Source: an uncultured Prosthecobacter sp. (GTDB lineage: Bacteria > Verrucomicrobiota > Verrucomicrobiia > Verrucomicrobiales > Verrucomicrobiaceae). From it: a stretch of 10,914 nucleotides of DNA. The notes beneath the pieces are model-generated. The model had not been told where the DNA came from. It worked only from the letters and a program-made list of their open reading frames with translations, and ran no database searches. The position numbers and the translations under genes are program-made. The number at the start of each line of letters is the position of its first letter. The first letter of the stretch is position 1. Positions 1 through 7,311 of the stretch are shown in pieces. The stretch lies in the NCBI GenBank assembly GCA_937941745.1, contig CALDGV010000744.1:1-10914 (forward strand). The letters run 5' to 3'.

Positions 1-16
1 GGAAAGATGGAATGTC

Positions 17-2479
17 TCAAGCGACGGCCACCTGGGGCAGCTTCCAGACCTTGTTGGCATACTCCAGGATGGTGCGGTCGGAGCTGAAAAAGCCGACGCG
101 GGAGGTGTTGAGCACAGCCATCTTGGTCCACTGCTCAGGTGTCTTGTAGGCGGCATCCACCCTGGCCTGGGCATCCACATAAAACTGGTAATCCGCAAGG
201 CAGAGGTAGGGATCGCCATGCTCCAGCAGGCTGTCGCGCAGCGGCTTGAAGTCGTTGGCATTGCCCGTGAAATAATCGCTGCCAATCCAGTCAATGACGG
301 CCCTCAGGTCTTCATTGCTCCAGTAGTATTCCCAAGGGTTGTAGCCACGTGCTTTGAGATCCGTGACCTGTTCAACAGTGAGCCCGAAGATGAAGATGTT
401 GTCGTCACCCACCTCTTCAGCGATCTCGACGTTGGCACCGTCGAGGGTGCCGATGGTGAGGGCCCCGTTGAGGGCCAGCTTCATGTTGCCGGTGCCGGAG
501 GCTTCCTTGCCTGCTGTGGAGATTTGCTCACTCAAATCAGCGGCTGGGATGATTTTCTCGGCCACGGAGACACCGTAATTCGGCAGGAAGACCACCTTCA
601 ACTTGTCGCCAACACGGGGGTCATTGTTGATCTTGGAGGCGACGGCGTTGATTGCGTGGATGATGTTCTTGGCGAGGAAGTAGCCGGGCGCGGCCTTGGC
701 GCCGAAGACGAACACACGCGGATGGAAGTCGGCCCCAGGGTTGTTGAGGATGGACCGGTAGAGCGTGACGATGTTCAGCAGGTTGAGGTGCTGACGCTTG
801 TATTCATGCAGACGCTTGATCTGCACATCGAAGAGCGCATCCGGGCTGACATGCACGCCGCAGCAGTCCTGGATGATCTTCGCCAGGACGACCTTGTGCT
901 GCCGCTTGATGAAGCGGTAGCGCTCACGGAAGGACGCATCATCGGCAAAGGCGTCGAGGGCACGAAGCTTGGAGGCATCCTTCTTCCAGCCTTCGCCAAT
1001 GCTTTCCGTGATGAGGGCGGAGAGCTGCGGATTGCACACGTCCAGCCAGCGGCGGAAGGTGACCCCGTTGGTGATGTTGATGAAGCGCTCGGGATAGAGT
1101 TCGTAGAACTCGGGGAAGAGGCGTTCGCAGAGCAGGCGCGTGTGGAGGGCGGCCACGCCGTTCGTGGCATGGCCTCCGAGCACGGACATGTGCGCCATGC
1201 GGACATACTTGCCCCCGCGTTCGTCGATGAGCGAGAGAGCGCGCTTCTTGCTGCTGTCCCCGGGCCACTTGGCTTCGACGTCACCCTCCAGGAACTGGGC
1301 ATTGATCTGGTAGATGATCTGAAGGTGGCGCGGCAGCACGCGTTCAAACAGGCCCACGGACCACATTTCGAGGGCTTCGGGCAGGAGGGTGTGATTGGTG
1401 TAGCTGAAGGTCTCCTGGCAGATCTTCCAGGCCTGTGCCCAGGGAAGGCCTTCCTCGTCGAGGAGGATCCGCATGAGTTCAGGAATGGCGACAGCCGGAT
1501 GAGTGTCGTTGAGCTGGATGGCAGCTTTGGAAGGGAATTCACTCCAGGGCAGGTTGTAGCCTCCCTTGAACCTCCGCACGATGTCTGCCAGCGAGCAGGC
1601 GACAAAGAAGTACTGCTGCACAAGGCGCAGTTCCTTGCCGGATTCCGTGGCATCATTCGGGTAAAGCACCTTGGACACCGTCTCGGCGATGGCCTTTTCC
1701 CTCAGCGCTTCAATGTAGGAGCCTTCGTTGAAGACCTGGAAGTTGAAGTCTTCATCCGCCTGGGCCTGCCAGAGCCGAAGGACGTTCACGGTGTGGCTGT
1801 CGTAGCCAACGATGGGGATGTCCCAGGGCAGGCCAAGCAGGCACTTGGTGTCGATCCATTCGGAGTGAGGATTGCCGTGGTCGTCAAACTTCTGGATGAC
1901 GCGTCCGTAGAGATGGATTTTCTGCCTGTAGGAAGGGCGGGCGATCTTCCAGGGGGAGCCATCGCGCATCCAGGCGTCAGGATGTTCCACCTGCCTGCCA
2001 TTGATGAACTCCTGGCGGAAAAGGCCGAACTCGTAATGGATGCCGTAGCCGATGGCGGGGAGGTTCAGCGTGCTCAGCGAATCCATGAAGCATGCAGCGA
2101 GGCGTCCGAGACCACCGTTGCCAAGCCCCATGTCCGGCTCGTTCTGGAGCAAGGCATCAAGATCCTTGCCCATGTCCTTCAGCGCCTGCTTCACTGGTTC
2201 GTAGAGGCCGGAATTGCGGAGATTGTTCTCCAGCAGGCGTCCCATGAGGTATTCGAGCGAGAGGTAGTGGATGCGGCGCACCCCTGACTTGCGATGCAGC
2301 GCACGGGACTTCGTGGCGCTGTCCATGACTCGGTCGCGCACGGCCAGACAGGTGGCCACCCACCAGTCGTTGGCACTGGCACTGTCCGCGTAGGCTCCCA
2401 GAGTGAAGCGGACGTGGTTGATGATGGAATTTTTGATGGCTTCGGGCGTGTTGCCGAGATCGCAGGGGGCGGGAGTCAT
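17..2479 (-). CDS. glgP: Glycogen/starch/maltodextrin phosphorylase (GT35)
   Basis: Cytoplasmic PLP-dependent enzyme that releases glucose-1-phosphate from the non-reducing ends of alpha-1,4-glucans. The 820-residue product has normal family length. Visible landmarks are [11 protein letters not shown] (about 71-81), the glycine-rich [14 protein letters not shown] (118-131), QLNDTHPA (from 322), [11 protein letters not shown] (361-371), the active-site [11 protein letters not shown] (553-563) and [11 protein letters not shown], whose lysine 667 is the PLP Schiff-base residue by homology. I chose the ATG at 2479 because the longer frame opening at 2620 would add 47 low-complexity residues lying inside rsmI; this start leaves a 19-base gap after the rsmI stop. 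The leader is pyrimidine-rich (CCTCCCCTTTCCC before ATG) with no Shine-Dalgarno sequence. Close spacing suggests cotranscription with rsmI. No allosteric phosphorylation region is evident in the short N-terminus. The family call is very secure; the preferred glucan cannot be read from sequence. Confidence 0.97.
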   Translation of the reverse strand: MTPAPCDLGNTPEAIKNSIINHVRFTLGAYADSASANDWWVATCLAVRDRVMDSATKSRALHRKSGVRRIHYLSLEYLMGRLLENNLRNSGLYEPVKQALKDMGKDLDALLQNEPDMGLGNGGLGRLAACFMDSLSTLNLPAIGYGIHYEFGLFRQEFINGRQVEHPDAWMRDGSPWKIARPSYRQKIHLYGRVIQKFDDHGNPHSEWIDTKCLLGLPWDIPIVGYDSHTVNVLRLWQAQADEDFNFQVFNEGSYIEALREKAIAETVSKVLYPNDATESGKELRLVQQYFFVACSLADIVRRFKGGYNLPWSEFPSKAAIQLNDTHPAVAIPELMRILLDEEGLPWAQAWKICQETFSYTNHTLLPEALEMWSVGLFERVLPRHLQIIYQINAQFLEGDVEAKWPGDSSKKRALSLIDERGGKYVRMAHMSVLGGHATNGVAALHTRLLCERLFPEFYELYPERFINITNGVTFRRWLDVCNPQLSALITESIGEGWKKDASKLRALDAFADDASFRERYRFIKRQHKVVLAKIIQDCCGVHVSPDALFDVQIKRLHEYKRQHLNLLNIVTLYRSILNNPGADFHPRVFVFGAKAAPGYFLAKNIIHAINAVASKINNDPRVGDKLKVVFLPNYGVSVAEKIIPAADLSEQISTAGKEASGTGNMKLALNGALTIGTLDGANVEIAEEVGDDNIFIFGLTVEQVTDLKARGYNPWEYYWSNEDLRAVIDWIGSDYFTGNANDFKPLRDSLLEHGDPYLCLADYQFYVDAQARVDAAYKTPEQWTKMAVLNTSRVGFFSSDRTILEYANKVWKLPQVAVA

Positions 2480-2498
2480 GGGAAAGGGGAGGTTGGAA

Positions 2499-3293
2499 TC
2501 ACCAGGTGATCCATTTCGGCAGCTCAGCGGGTGCGATGACCAGCGTGATTTCGCCTTTGGGTGTCCTGGCTTGGTAGTGAGAAAGCACTTGCTGTGCCGG
2601 GCCGCGCTGGAATTCCTCAAACTTCTTTGTCAACTCCCGCGCCACGACGACCCGATGGTCGGGCTTGGCGGCTGCGATCATGGCCAGGGTGTCCACCAAG
2701 CGATAGGGGCTCTCGAAGTACAGGCTGGTGGCTTCCCGCTGAAGGGCGGCGAGCAGCTCCTTTTCACGCTGGCCCTTCTTGTGGGGCAGAAAGCCGCCGA
2801 AATAAAAGGGCACGGTGGGCAGGCCGCTGGCGGCAAGGGCGGTCAGCACGGCACTCGGACCTGGCAGGCTTTCGACCTTCAGGCCGGCGGCGACGACGCT
2901 CTGCACGAGCCTCTGGCCCGGGTCGGAGACCGTGGGCATGCCGGCGTCCGAGATAAGTGCGACGCTGCCTCCCGCCTGCAGATGCGCAATGAGTTCGGGG
3001 ATGCGCCTAGCCTCGTTGTGTTCATTCAGGCTGACGAGACGGGCCCGGATGCCGTGGTGGCTGAGCAGGCGGCCAGAATGCCGGGTGTCCTCACAAGCGA
3101 TGAGGTCCACGTTTTTCAGCACTTCCAGGGCTCGGAGGGTGATGTCGGCCAGGTTGCCGATGGGAGTGGCAACCAAGTGAAGTGCTCCGCCGAGGCTGTT
3201 TGGCGTGATCTCGACCGCCTCAAGCGGCTCAAAGGCTTCTTGAACCTCATCTTGAGGTTCTGCGGCGTTCTCCGATTCCTCGTCCGTGCTCAC
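2499..3293 (-). CDS. rsmI: 16S rRNA (cytidine-1402-2'-O)-methyltransferase RsmI
   Basis: Predicted SAM-dependent enzyme that 2'-O-methylates C1402 in the decoding centre of 16S rRNA. The 264 residues show the tetrapyrrole-methylase-type fold landmarks in order: [19 protein letters not shown] (38-56), EDTRHSG (68-74), the SAM-site [13 protein letters not shown] (114-126), [17 protein letters not shown] (143-159), [14 protein letters not shown] (163-176), YFESPYRL (192-199), [14 protein letters not shown] (218-231) and KGEITLVI (246-253). The protein stops soon after, so the extra C-terminal segment seen in some homologues is absent. An acidic, probably disordered extension of about 36 residues precedes the catalytic domain. 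The start is GTG at 3291-3293, overlapping the lptE-like stop as GTGA, which implies translational coupling; I found no other ATG or GTG before the conserved core. A weak GAAGG lies three bases upstream. Confidence 0.95.
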   Translation of the reverse strand: MSTDEESENAAEPQDEVQEAFEPLEAVEITPNSLGGALHLVATPIGNLADITLRALEVLKNVDLIACEDTRHSGRLLSHHGIRARLVSLNEHNEARRIPELIAHLQAGGSVALISDAGMPTVSDPGQRLVQSVVAAGLKVESLPGPSAVLTALAASGLPTVPFYFGGFLPHKKGQREKELLAALQREATSLYFESPYRLVDTLAMIAAAKPDHRVVVARELTKKFEEFQRGPAQQVLSHYQARTPKGEITLVIAPAELPKWITW

Positions 3294-3799
3294 CAGCCTT
3301 CAGAAATCTCGTTGGCGAGGTTGGTCGCGAGACGCTGGGCGGCGTCGTCGAGAGCCTGGGCCTCGGAGTTCTGGACGTTGGAGTCGAGAATCACGTAGGA
3401 CAGGCCGTTGGCGGCACCCACATGGATAGGACGACCCGAGGCGGTGTCACGGATGACGAAGCTCGCGGCAAGACGCATCTGGAGCTGTGAGGTGCGCAGC
3501 ACGTTGCGGCGCACGGAGCGGAACTGGGATCGGTCCACCTTGGAAATCGTGCCTTCGAGAACAGCTTCGGCGTCGTCCTTGGATACGATCTGATAAGATC
3601 CGTCCATCTGGATCTGCTTGATGAGGGAATTGGTCACCACCGAGGAGAGGCGCGGCTCCAAGGTCTGGTTTTCGAACGTGGGCACGTGCAGTTTGGTGAT
3701 GCCGACGAGGTGCTTGGGCTTCTGACCACCGAGCTGGTAGCCGGCACATTGGCAGAGGACGAAAGTGGCGGCGAGCGCGAGCAGAAGGCGAGGATTCAT
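3290..3799 (-). CDS. lptE: LptE-like LPS-assembly lipoprotein
   Basis: The predicted role is the LptE component that sits with LptD in the outer membrane and inserts lipopolysaccharide into the outer leaflet. The 169-residue product has a short positive N-terminus, a hydrophobic stretch (about 5-16), then Cys16-Gln-Cys18 followed by AGYQLGG (19-25). LptE proteins typically have a lipidated Cys immediately followed by GYxL, so this is close but shifted by one residue. The rest has the expected length and alternating pattern: ITKLHVPTFENQTLEPRLSSVV (34-55), a variable-strand region, and a C-terminal amphipathic helix (145-166). Gln at -1 of Cys18 is not a standard lipobox, so lipidation is uncertain. 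The gene lies 112 bases after the bamD-like gene and overlaps rsmI by four bases. The leader (ACTCTCCCCGA before ATG) has no Shine-Dalgarno sequence. Family placement is moderately sure; function is by homology and context. Confidence 0.72.
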   Translation of the reverse strand: MNPRLLLALAATFVLCQCAGYQLGGQKPKHLVGITKLHVPTFENQTLEPRLSSVVTNSLIKQIQMDGSYQIVSKDDAEAVLEGTISKVDRSQFRSVRRNVLRTSQLQMRLAASFVIRDTASGRPIHVGAANGLSYVILDSNVQNSEAQALDDAAQRLATNLANEISEGW

Positions 3800-3911
3800 T
3801 CGGGGAGAGTGCTTGGGCTGGGTGCGGCAGTGGACGAACGGAGGGTGGCGCAGACTGCTAGGAGTGGTGGGGATGATTTTTTCCTCATCCTAAGCTCCCA
3901 GATCGGGCCGG

Positions 3912-5222
3912 TCAGGGCTTTGGAGGCACAGGAAGCTGTCCCGAAGGAGGTGCTGGAGCCGTGGCCGGAGCCGCAGGAACGGGCAGCAGAGCAGGCTTTT
4001 CTTCGGTCACAGGAGGCAGCAGGGCTCCAGGGGTCGGAGTGGCACCTGGCTTGGTCGGGAGGCTGGGTTCGGAGAGGGGAATGGGCAGGAAGTTGTCATC
4101 ACCCGCGCGCATCCGAGGTTTTTGTCCAAGACGAGCCAGCTCGGGAGCCAGGGGCCCGATATAATCATCACGGTTCTTGAGGTTTTTGGCACCTGCGACG
4201 GTGTAGTCCTGGTCAGGCTGGCCCTTCTTGGCATCTCCCACCGCATCAGGATCTGCGGCAGCAAGTTCGGCCAGCAGGCTGCGGGCTTCTGCGGAAGCTT
4301 CGGGGGAGCCGTATTTGAGGGCTTCGTTGAGGTAGATGGCAGCCGCCTTGGATTTGGCGATGCGCATGTAGAACTTGGCGATGTTGAGCGACTGGCTGGC
4401 TTCCACCGCATTGATCTGCCGAAGTCCAAGCTCAGCTTCGCTGGCCCGATCACCCTTGGGGTTGGTGGTCATATAGGTCGTGAGGGCGTCGCGGGCGGCA
4501 ACGATGTTCGATTTGTCCTCACTGCGGCTTGCGGCCACGCTGCTGATGGAGCCGATGCGGAACTGGGCCTCACCTGCCTGCTTCGTGTTGGGGTAGTTGT
4601 CCACCACGGTCTGGAAGGCGGCCACGGACTTGTCCTTCTCCCCCATGTCCTGATAGATTTCACCGATGCTGAACTGGCAGAGAGGGGCGAGTTTGCCGAA
4701 GGGGGCGTTGGCGATGATTTTCTGATACATGGCCACCACATCATCGCCGCCCATCTTGAATTTCAGGACCAGAAGGCTGCGCTCTTTCTTGCCGCCTTTG
4801 GCGGTTTCGGCGATCTCGTACTGCTGCTGGATGGCTTCTTCGAAGCGGGGGCTGGAGCGATACTGGTCAATGAAGCCCTGGAAGGCATCAAAAGACTCCT
4901 GAAGCCCCGAGCCGCTCTGTTTGATGATCTGCGCATTGGCGTAGGAAGCTTCCGATGCGGCCACGGTGAAGGGGTAGGCCTTCACGATGCTCTCGTAAAG
5001 ACTCTGGGCTTTGCCGGTGCGGCCGTTGTTCTGGGCTTCGCGGGCCTGCATGAGCAGGGCGGTAGCCTGGGTCTCCTGCTGCTGACGCTCCGAGCTGCCG
5101 GGCGCCACCTTGTCCTTCTTTTCAAAAAGGCCCAGAAATGCAGATGCCGGCGGAGCGAAAGCGCAGAGCGAAGCAACTGCGACCGTGCAGACGGAGAGAC
5201 GGGGGAGAGAAAAGGCGCTCAT
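3912..5222 (-). CDS. BamD-like secreted tetratricopeptide-repeat protein
   Basis: This is a 436-residue exported protein. Residues 1-28 form a Sec signal peptide (hydrophobic core 11-22, cleavage likely after PASA). The mature part begins with a charged Gln-rich stretch (33-52) and then several TPR-like helical pairs: NNGRTGKAQSLYESIVKAYP (65-84), the FDAFQGFIDQYRSSP region (111-125), a repeat around 180-211 (IGEIYQDMGEKDKSVAAFQ), another around 240-255, and 281-305. Helices with FxxFIDxYPxxP-like signatures resemble BamD/YfiO, the periplasmic component of the beta-barrel assembly machine. Differences from classical BamD are greater length (about 245 residues is usual), no lipobox cysteine after the signal peptide, and a proline-rich low-complexity tail (372-436). 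The next gene downstream is lptE-like, which supports an envelope-assembly role. A generic periplasmic TPR protein is the alternative. A promoter lies directly upstream at 5232-5260. Confidence 0.75.
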   Translation of the reverse strand: MSAFSLPRLSVCTVAVASLCAFAPPASAFLGLFEKKDKVAPGSSERQQQETQATALLMQAREAQNNGRTGKAQSLYESIVKAYPFTVAASEASYANAQIIKQSGSGLQESFDAFQGFIDQYRSSPRFEEAIQQQYEIAETAKGGKKERSLLVLKFKMGGDDVVAMYQKIIANAPFGKLAPLCQFSIGEIYQDMGEKDKSVAAFQTVVDNYPNTKQAGEAQFRIGSISSVAASRSEDKSNIVAARDALTTYMTTNPKGDRASEAELGLRQINAVEASQSLNIAKFYMRIAKSKAAAIYLNEALKYGSPEASAEARSLLAELAAADPDAVGDAKKGQPDQDYTVAGAKNLKNRDDYIGPLAPELARLGQKPRMRAGDDNFLPIPLSEPSLPTKPGATPTPGALLPPVTEEKPALLPVPAAPATAPAPPSGQLPVPPKP

Positions 5223-5231
5223 CGGAAAGCG

Positions 5232-5260
5232 ATACTAAAGGCGTGTGAAAGAGGCGTCAA
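5232..5260 (-). promoter_or_regulatory. sigma70-type promoter of the bamD-like operon, likely leaderless
   Basis: Read on the minus strand, TTGACG (5255-5260) is followed by exactly 17 bases and then TAGTAT (5232-5237). These match the -35 (TTGACA) and -10 (TATAAT) consensus at 5/6 and 4/6 with ideal spacing. Only nine bases (CGCTTTCCG) separate the -10 box from the ATG, so the first transcribed base should be G5223, the A of the ATG, or within a few bases of it. There is no Shine-Dalgarno sequence, which fits leaderless or near-leaderless translation. Promoter function is inferred from sequence only. Confidence 0.6.
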
Positions 5261-5369
5261 GGCGGGAGGGCCGCTCGCTCAAGGTCGTATCGAGGCTTGG
5301 TGCTTCGGATCAGGCCATCCTCAGGTGGCTGTTACTCACCCAAGAAATTCCCAACTTGTTCCACTTTTG

Positions 5370-5401
5370 AACATCTTGGATTGTTAAAATGTTAAGATGT
5401 T
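5370..5401. promoter_or_regulatory. Inverted repeat, candidate operator in the divergent region
   Basis: AACATCTT (5370-5377) and AAGATGTT (5394-5401) form a perfect 8-bp inverted repeat around a 16-base AT-rich centre; after two mismatched positions the symmetry continues for three more bases outward (TTT/AAA). The half-site ATGTT occurs again at 5389-5393. The repeat encloses the extended -10 element of the plus-strand gene, a typical placement for a repressor site. It lies between divergent start codons, so termination is an unlikely role. An RNA hairpin is possible but the stem is weak. The binding protein is unknown. Confidence 0.45.
5382..5390 (+). promoter_or_regulatory. Extended -10 promoter element for the HELSH membrane protein gene
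   Basis: TGTTAAAAT reads as TGn plus TAAAAT, a 5/6 match to the -10 consensus with the extended TG motif. No good -35 box lies 16-18 bases upstream, as is common for extended -10 promoters. Transcription would begin near 5397 and give a leader of about 25 bases. The region is AT-rich, so chance matches are more likely than elsewhere in the window. Confidence 0.4.
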
Positions 5402-5421
5402 TTAAATAAACTGGGTTTTTC

Positions 5422-6249
5422 ATGTCTTCCAATTCCTATCGTCTGAGCGCCCGCGAGCGCGCCGAGCAGAAGCTCGAGCGCTCCAAGCCTGCGAACGTAA
5501 GGCGGCATCCGAATGTGACGAGGAAGCTGAAGGTCCGGACCATGAAAGGGCTGGTCGGCGGGTTCATTCTGCTGCCACTGGGCTTCATCACGGCCTTCAC
5601 CCTTGTGGAGGTGTTCTTCCGTGCCCTGACGCGGGCGGACTTTTGGAAGTCTGACCAGTTCATTTTCTTCACCACTGGAGGTCTGGCCTGGGCTGCTGCC
5701 TACCTGGGGGGCTGGCGCCCCGTTCATGCCTATGTCCTGGGGCATGAACTCAGCCATCTGGTGGTGGCCAGGGCTTTCGGCGCCGAGATCTTTGCCTGGA
5801 GCGCCTCGCCCAACGGCGGTTTTGTGGAAACCAACAAGTCCAACACCTGGATCACCCTGGCTCCTTACCTGATTCCTTTTTACTCCGTGGCTGTGATGCT
5901 GATTTTCGGGCTGGTGGGCATGTTCTGGAGCTTGCACGAGACGGTGAGCCTGCCGATTGGCAGTGGACTGGTGCTTCGGCCGGTCTGGCTTTTCTATGCA
6001 GCGCTGGGCCTGACGTGGTGGTTTCATGCCACCTACACGATCAAGACCGTGCTGACGCATCAAAGCGATCTGGAGCGCAACGGCGAGTTCTTCTCCATGA
6101 GCTTGATCTTCTTGTTCAACATCCTGCTCATCACGGGACTTTACTTGGCCGCCTCACCCGAACCTGCTCATGAATTCATTGAGCTCGGCCGCTGCTGGCT
6201 TGGTACAGCCGGCTGGATCACCAGCCTGCTGGCCCAGATGCTGCGTTGA
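5422..6249 (+). CDS. M50-like polytopic membrane zinc metallopeptidase (putative)
   Basis: A 275-residue membrane protein with a strongly basic, hydrophilic N-terminal region (1-42, presumably cytoplasmic) and about six hydrophobic segments: 44-66, 80-97, 101-120, 144-168, 184-205 and 224-244. HELSH at 108-112, within YVLGHELSHLVVARAFGAE, matches the HExxH zinc-binding and catalytic motif placed inside a membrane helix, as in M50/site-2-type peptidases. The second metal-ligand motif of classical members (an NPDG/LDG-type Asp) is not visible; there is no Asp between residue 113 and 215, and D216 in THQSDLERN is the only nearby candidate. It may therefore be an M50B-like variant or a non-proteolytic relative. 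It is the only plus-strand gene, with an AT-rich promoter region upstream and no Shine-Dalgarno sequence (GGGTTTTTC before ATG). Substrate unknown. The gene itself is secure; the enzyme activity is a hypothesis. Confidence 0.72.
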   Translation: MSSNSYRLSARERAEQKLERSKPANVRRHPNVTRKLKVRTMKGLVGGFILLPLGFITAFTLVEVFFRALTRADFWKSDQFIFFTTGGLAWAAAYLGGWRPVHAYVLGHELSHLVVARAFGAEIFAWSASPNGGFVETNKSNTWITLAPYLIPFYSVAVMLIFGLVGMFWSLHETVSLPIGSGLVLRPVWLFYAALGLTWWFHATYTIKTVLTHQSDLERNGEFFSMSLIFLFNILLITGLYLAASPEPAHEFIELGRCWLGTAGWITSLLAQMLR

Positions 6250-6268
6250 AGGCAGTCTCAACGACGCA
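6242..6268. terminator. Possible shared hairpin at convergent gene ends
   Basis: CGTTGA (6244-6249) and TCAACG (6258-6263) form a perfect 6-bp inverted repeat with an eight-base loop. The outer bases TG (6242-6243) and CA (6267-6268) can extend it across a three-base bulge. Both arms contain the stop codons of the two converging genes. No T-run follows on either strand, so an intrinsic terminator is only a weak possibility. Confidence 0.25.
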
Positions 6269-7298
6269 AGGCCGTCATGAATCCACGGTCAGAGATGGTG
6301 CTTTGGTAGGCTCCTGGGGTGAATCCTGCCTCACTCAGCAGGTCTCCGTATTCAGCAGCGCTGTAGCATTTGCCCTGGGTGATGTTCATGAGCAGGGCTG
6401 AGTACTCCGCCACCGGCATCGGGCCGGTTTTATCGTCATGAATGAAGGCATCGTGGATCACCAGCAATCCGCCTGAAGACAGGGCAGAGGCCGCTTTCGC
6501 CAGCAAGGCTCTGACCTCCGGCACATCCCAGTCATGCAGCACATTGGAAAGCAGCACGATGTCGGCTTCGGGCCAGTTCATCTGGAACATGTCTCCTGCG
6601 ACCACCGTCACGCGGTCAGTGAGGCCATGTTTGGCCACTTCCTGGCGCACCAGGGCATCCACCGGAGGCTGTTCGAGCACGGTGGCGCTGAGCTGTGGAT
6701 GGGCGGCGACCATCGTCGAAGAGTAAATGCCGGAGCCTCCCCCGACATCGAGCAGGTGGCACCGGTTTCCGAGCTGTGGTGTGATCGCCCTGGCCAGATG
6801 CTGGCCGAAGATCATTCCCCGGCAGTTCATCAGTTCCGTAAAGCCTCGTGCAAACTCGGGGTCGAGCATGGATTCATGCCAGTCCTTGGCATCAGCCTTG
6901 GCCTGCCAGTTGCCCGGCTTGCCGGTCGTCAGAACGCTGAGATAGCCCCGCACGATCGGAGTGTCCTTGATGGGGGCATAGTAGGGCCCCAGATACCATG
7001 GAGATCCTTTCACGAAGTGCTCACGCCCCAGCGGGCTGAGGGCATGAAGGCCCTGCGCACTGGTCGTGATGAGGCCGCTGGCTCTGCAGAGGGTCAGCAG
7101 CACGTCCAGAGGGCGTGAAGCAAAGCCAAAGTGCCTTTCAATCGCCTCACTGGAGACACCCTCATGGCCTGCCAGCCAGGTGAAGAAATCAAAGTGCAGC
7201 AATGCGGTCGCAATCAGCTCCGCCGAATACTGGCGGTCGCGGAATCGGAGCAGCAGCGCCGGATCTGTTTCCGGAAGCTGGGTCAGGGCGGGATTCAT
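6258..7298 (-). CDS. SAM-dependent O-methyltransferase (Methyltransf_2 family)
   Basis: A 346-residue protein with the architecture of dimeric small-molecule O-methyltransferases. The N-terminal helical, winged-helix-like dimerisation domain (about 15-100) includes the typical YSAELIATALLHFDFFTWLA, and LSPLGREHFVKGSPWYL (88-104) leads into the Rossmann domain. SAM motif I is LLDVGGGSGIYSSTM (182-196), the acidic ribose ligand is probably E209 (LEQPP), GDMF (235-238) follows, and SNVLHDWD (251-258) holds the His255 that acts as general base in this family. Known members methylate hydroxyls on aromatic or polyketide-like molecules (hydroxyindole, caffeate and similar). The substrate here is unknown. 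The gene begins 13 bases after the MFS stop, so the two are very likely cotranscribed. The ATG has no Shine-Dalgarno sequence (GCGACGTGC upstream). The class call is strong; any substrate call would be guesswork. Confidence 0.9.
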   Translation of the reverse strand: MNPALTQLPETDPALLLRFRDRQYSAELIATALLHFDFFTWLAGHEGVSSEAIERHFGFASRPLDVLLTLCRASGLITTSAQGLHALSPLGREHFVKGSPWYLGPYYAPIKDTPIVRGYLSVLTTGKPGNWQAKADAKDWHESMLDPEFARGFTELMNCRGMIFGQHLARAITPQLGNRCHLLDVGGGSGIYSSTMVAAHPQLSATVLEQPPVDALVRQEVAKHGLTDRVTVVAGDMFQMNWPEADIVLLSNVLHDWDVPEVRALLAKAASALSSGGLLVIHDAFIHDDKTGPMPVAEYSALLMNITQGKCYSAAEYGDLLSEAGFTPGAYQSTISDRGFMTALRR

Positions 7299-7311
7299 GC
7301 ACGTCGCGAAC

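Noticed and set aside
218..2287. A 689-codon open frame on the plus strand, opposite glgP
   Set aside because: It is the mirror of a GC-rich, codon-biased gene. The translation shows no recognisable domain, while the minus strand encodes a complete glycogen phosphorylase.
2480..2620. 47-residue N-terminal extension of glycogen phosphorylase
   Set aside because: It would lie wholly over the end of rsmI and has a shadow-like composition. The ATG at 2479 gives the normal family length.
2403..3398. Plus-strand open frame of 331 codons opposite rsmI and its junctions
   Set aside because: It runs antisense to a secure RsmI and across two gene boundaries, with no family-like motifs; a codon-bias shadow.
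3871..3890. GGATGA/TCATCC inverted repeat between the bamD-like and lptE-like genes, considered as a terminator
   Set aside because: The stem is only six base pairs and is not followed by a T-run in the direction of transcription. The T-run sits in the loop, so termination is not supported.
4122..5387. Plus-strand open frame of 421 codons opposite the bamD-like gene
   Set aside because: The hydrophobic, Gly/Val-rich translation is what antisense reading of an Ala/Gln/TPR-rich gene produces. It also crosses the likely promoter region.
5392..6063. Minus-strand open frame of 223 codons opposite the HELSH membrane protein
   Set aside because: The translation is His/Gln/Pro-rich without domain features; the plus strand has clear membrane helices and the zinc motif.
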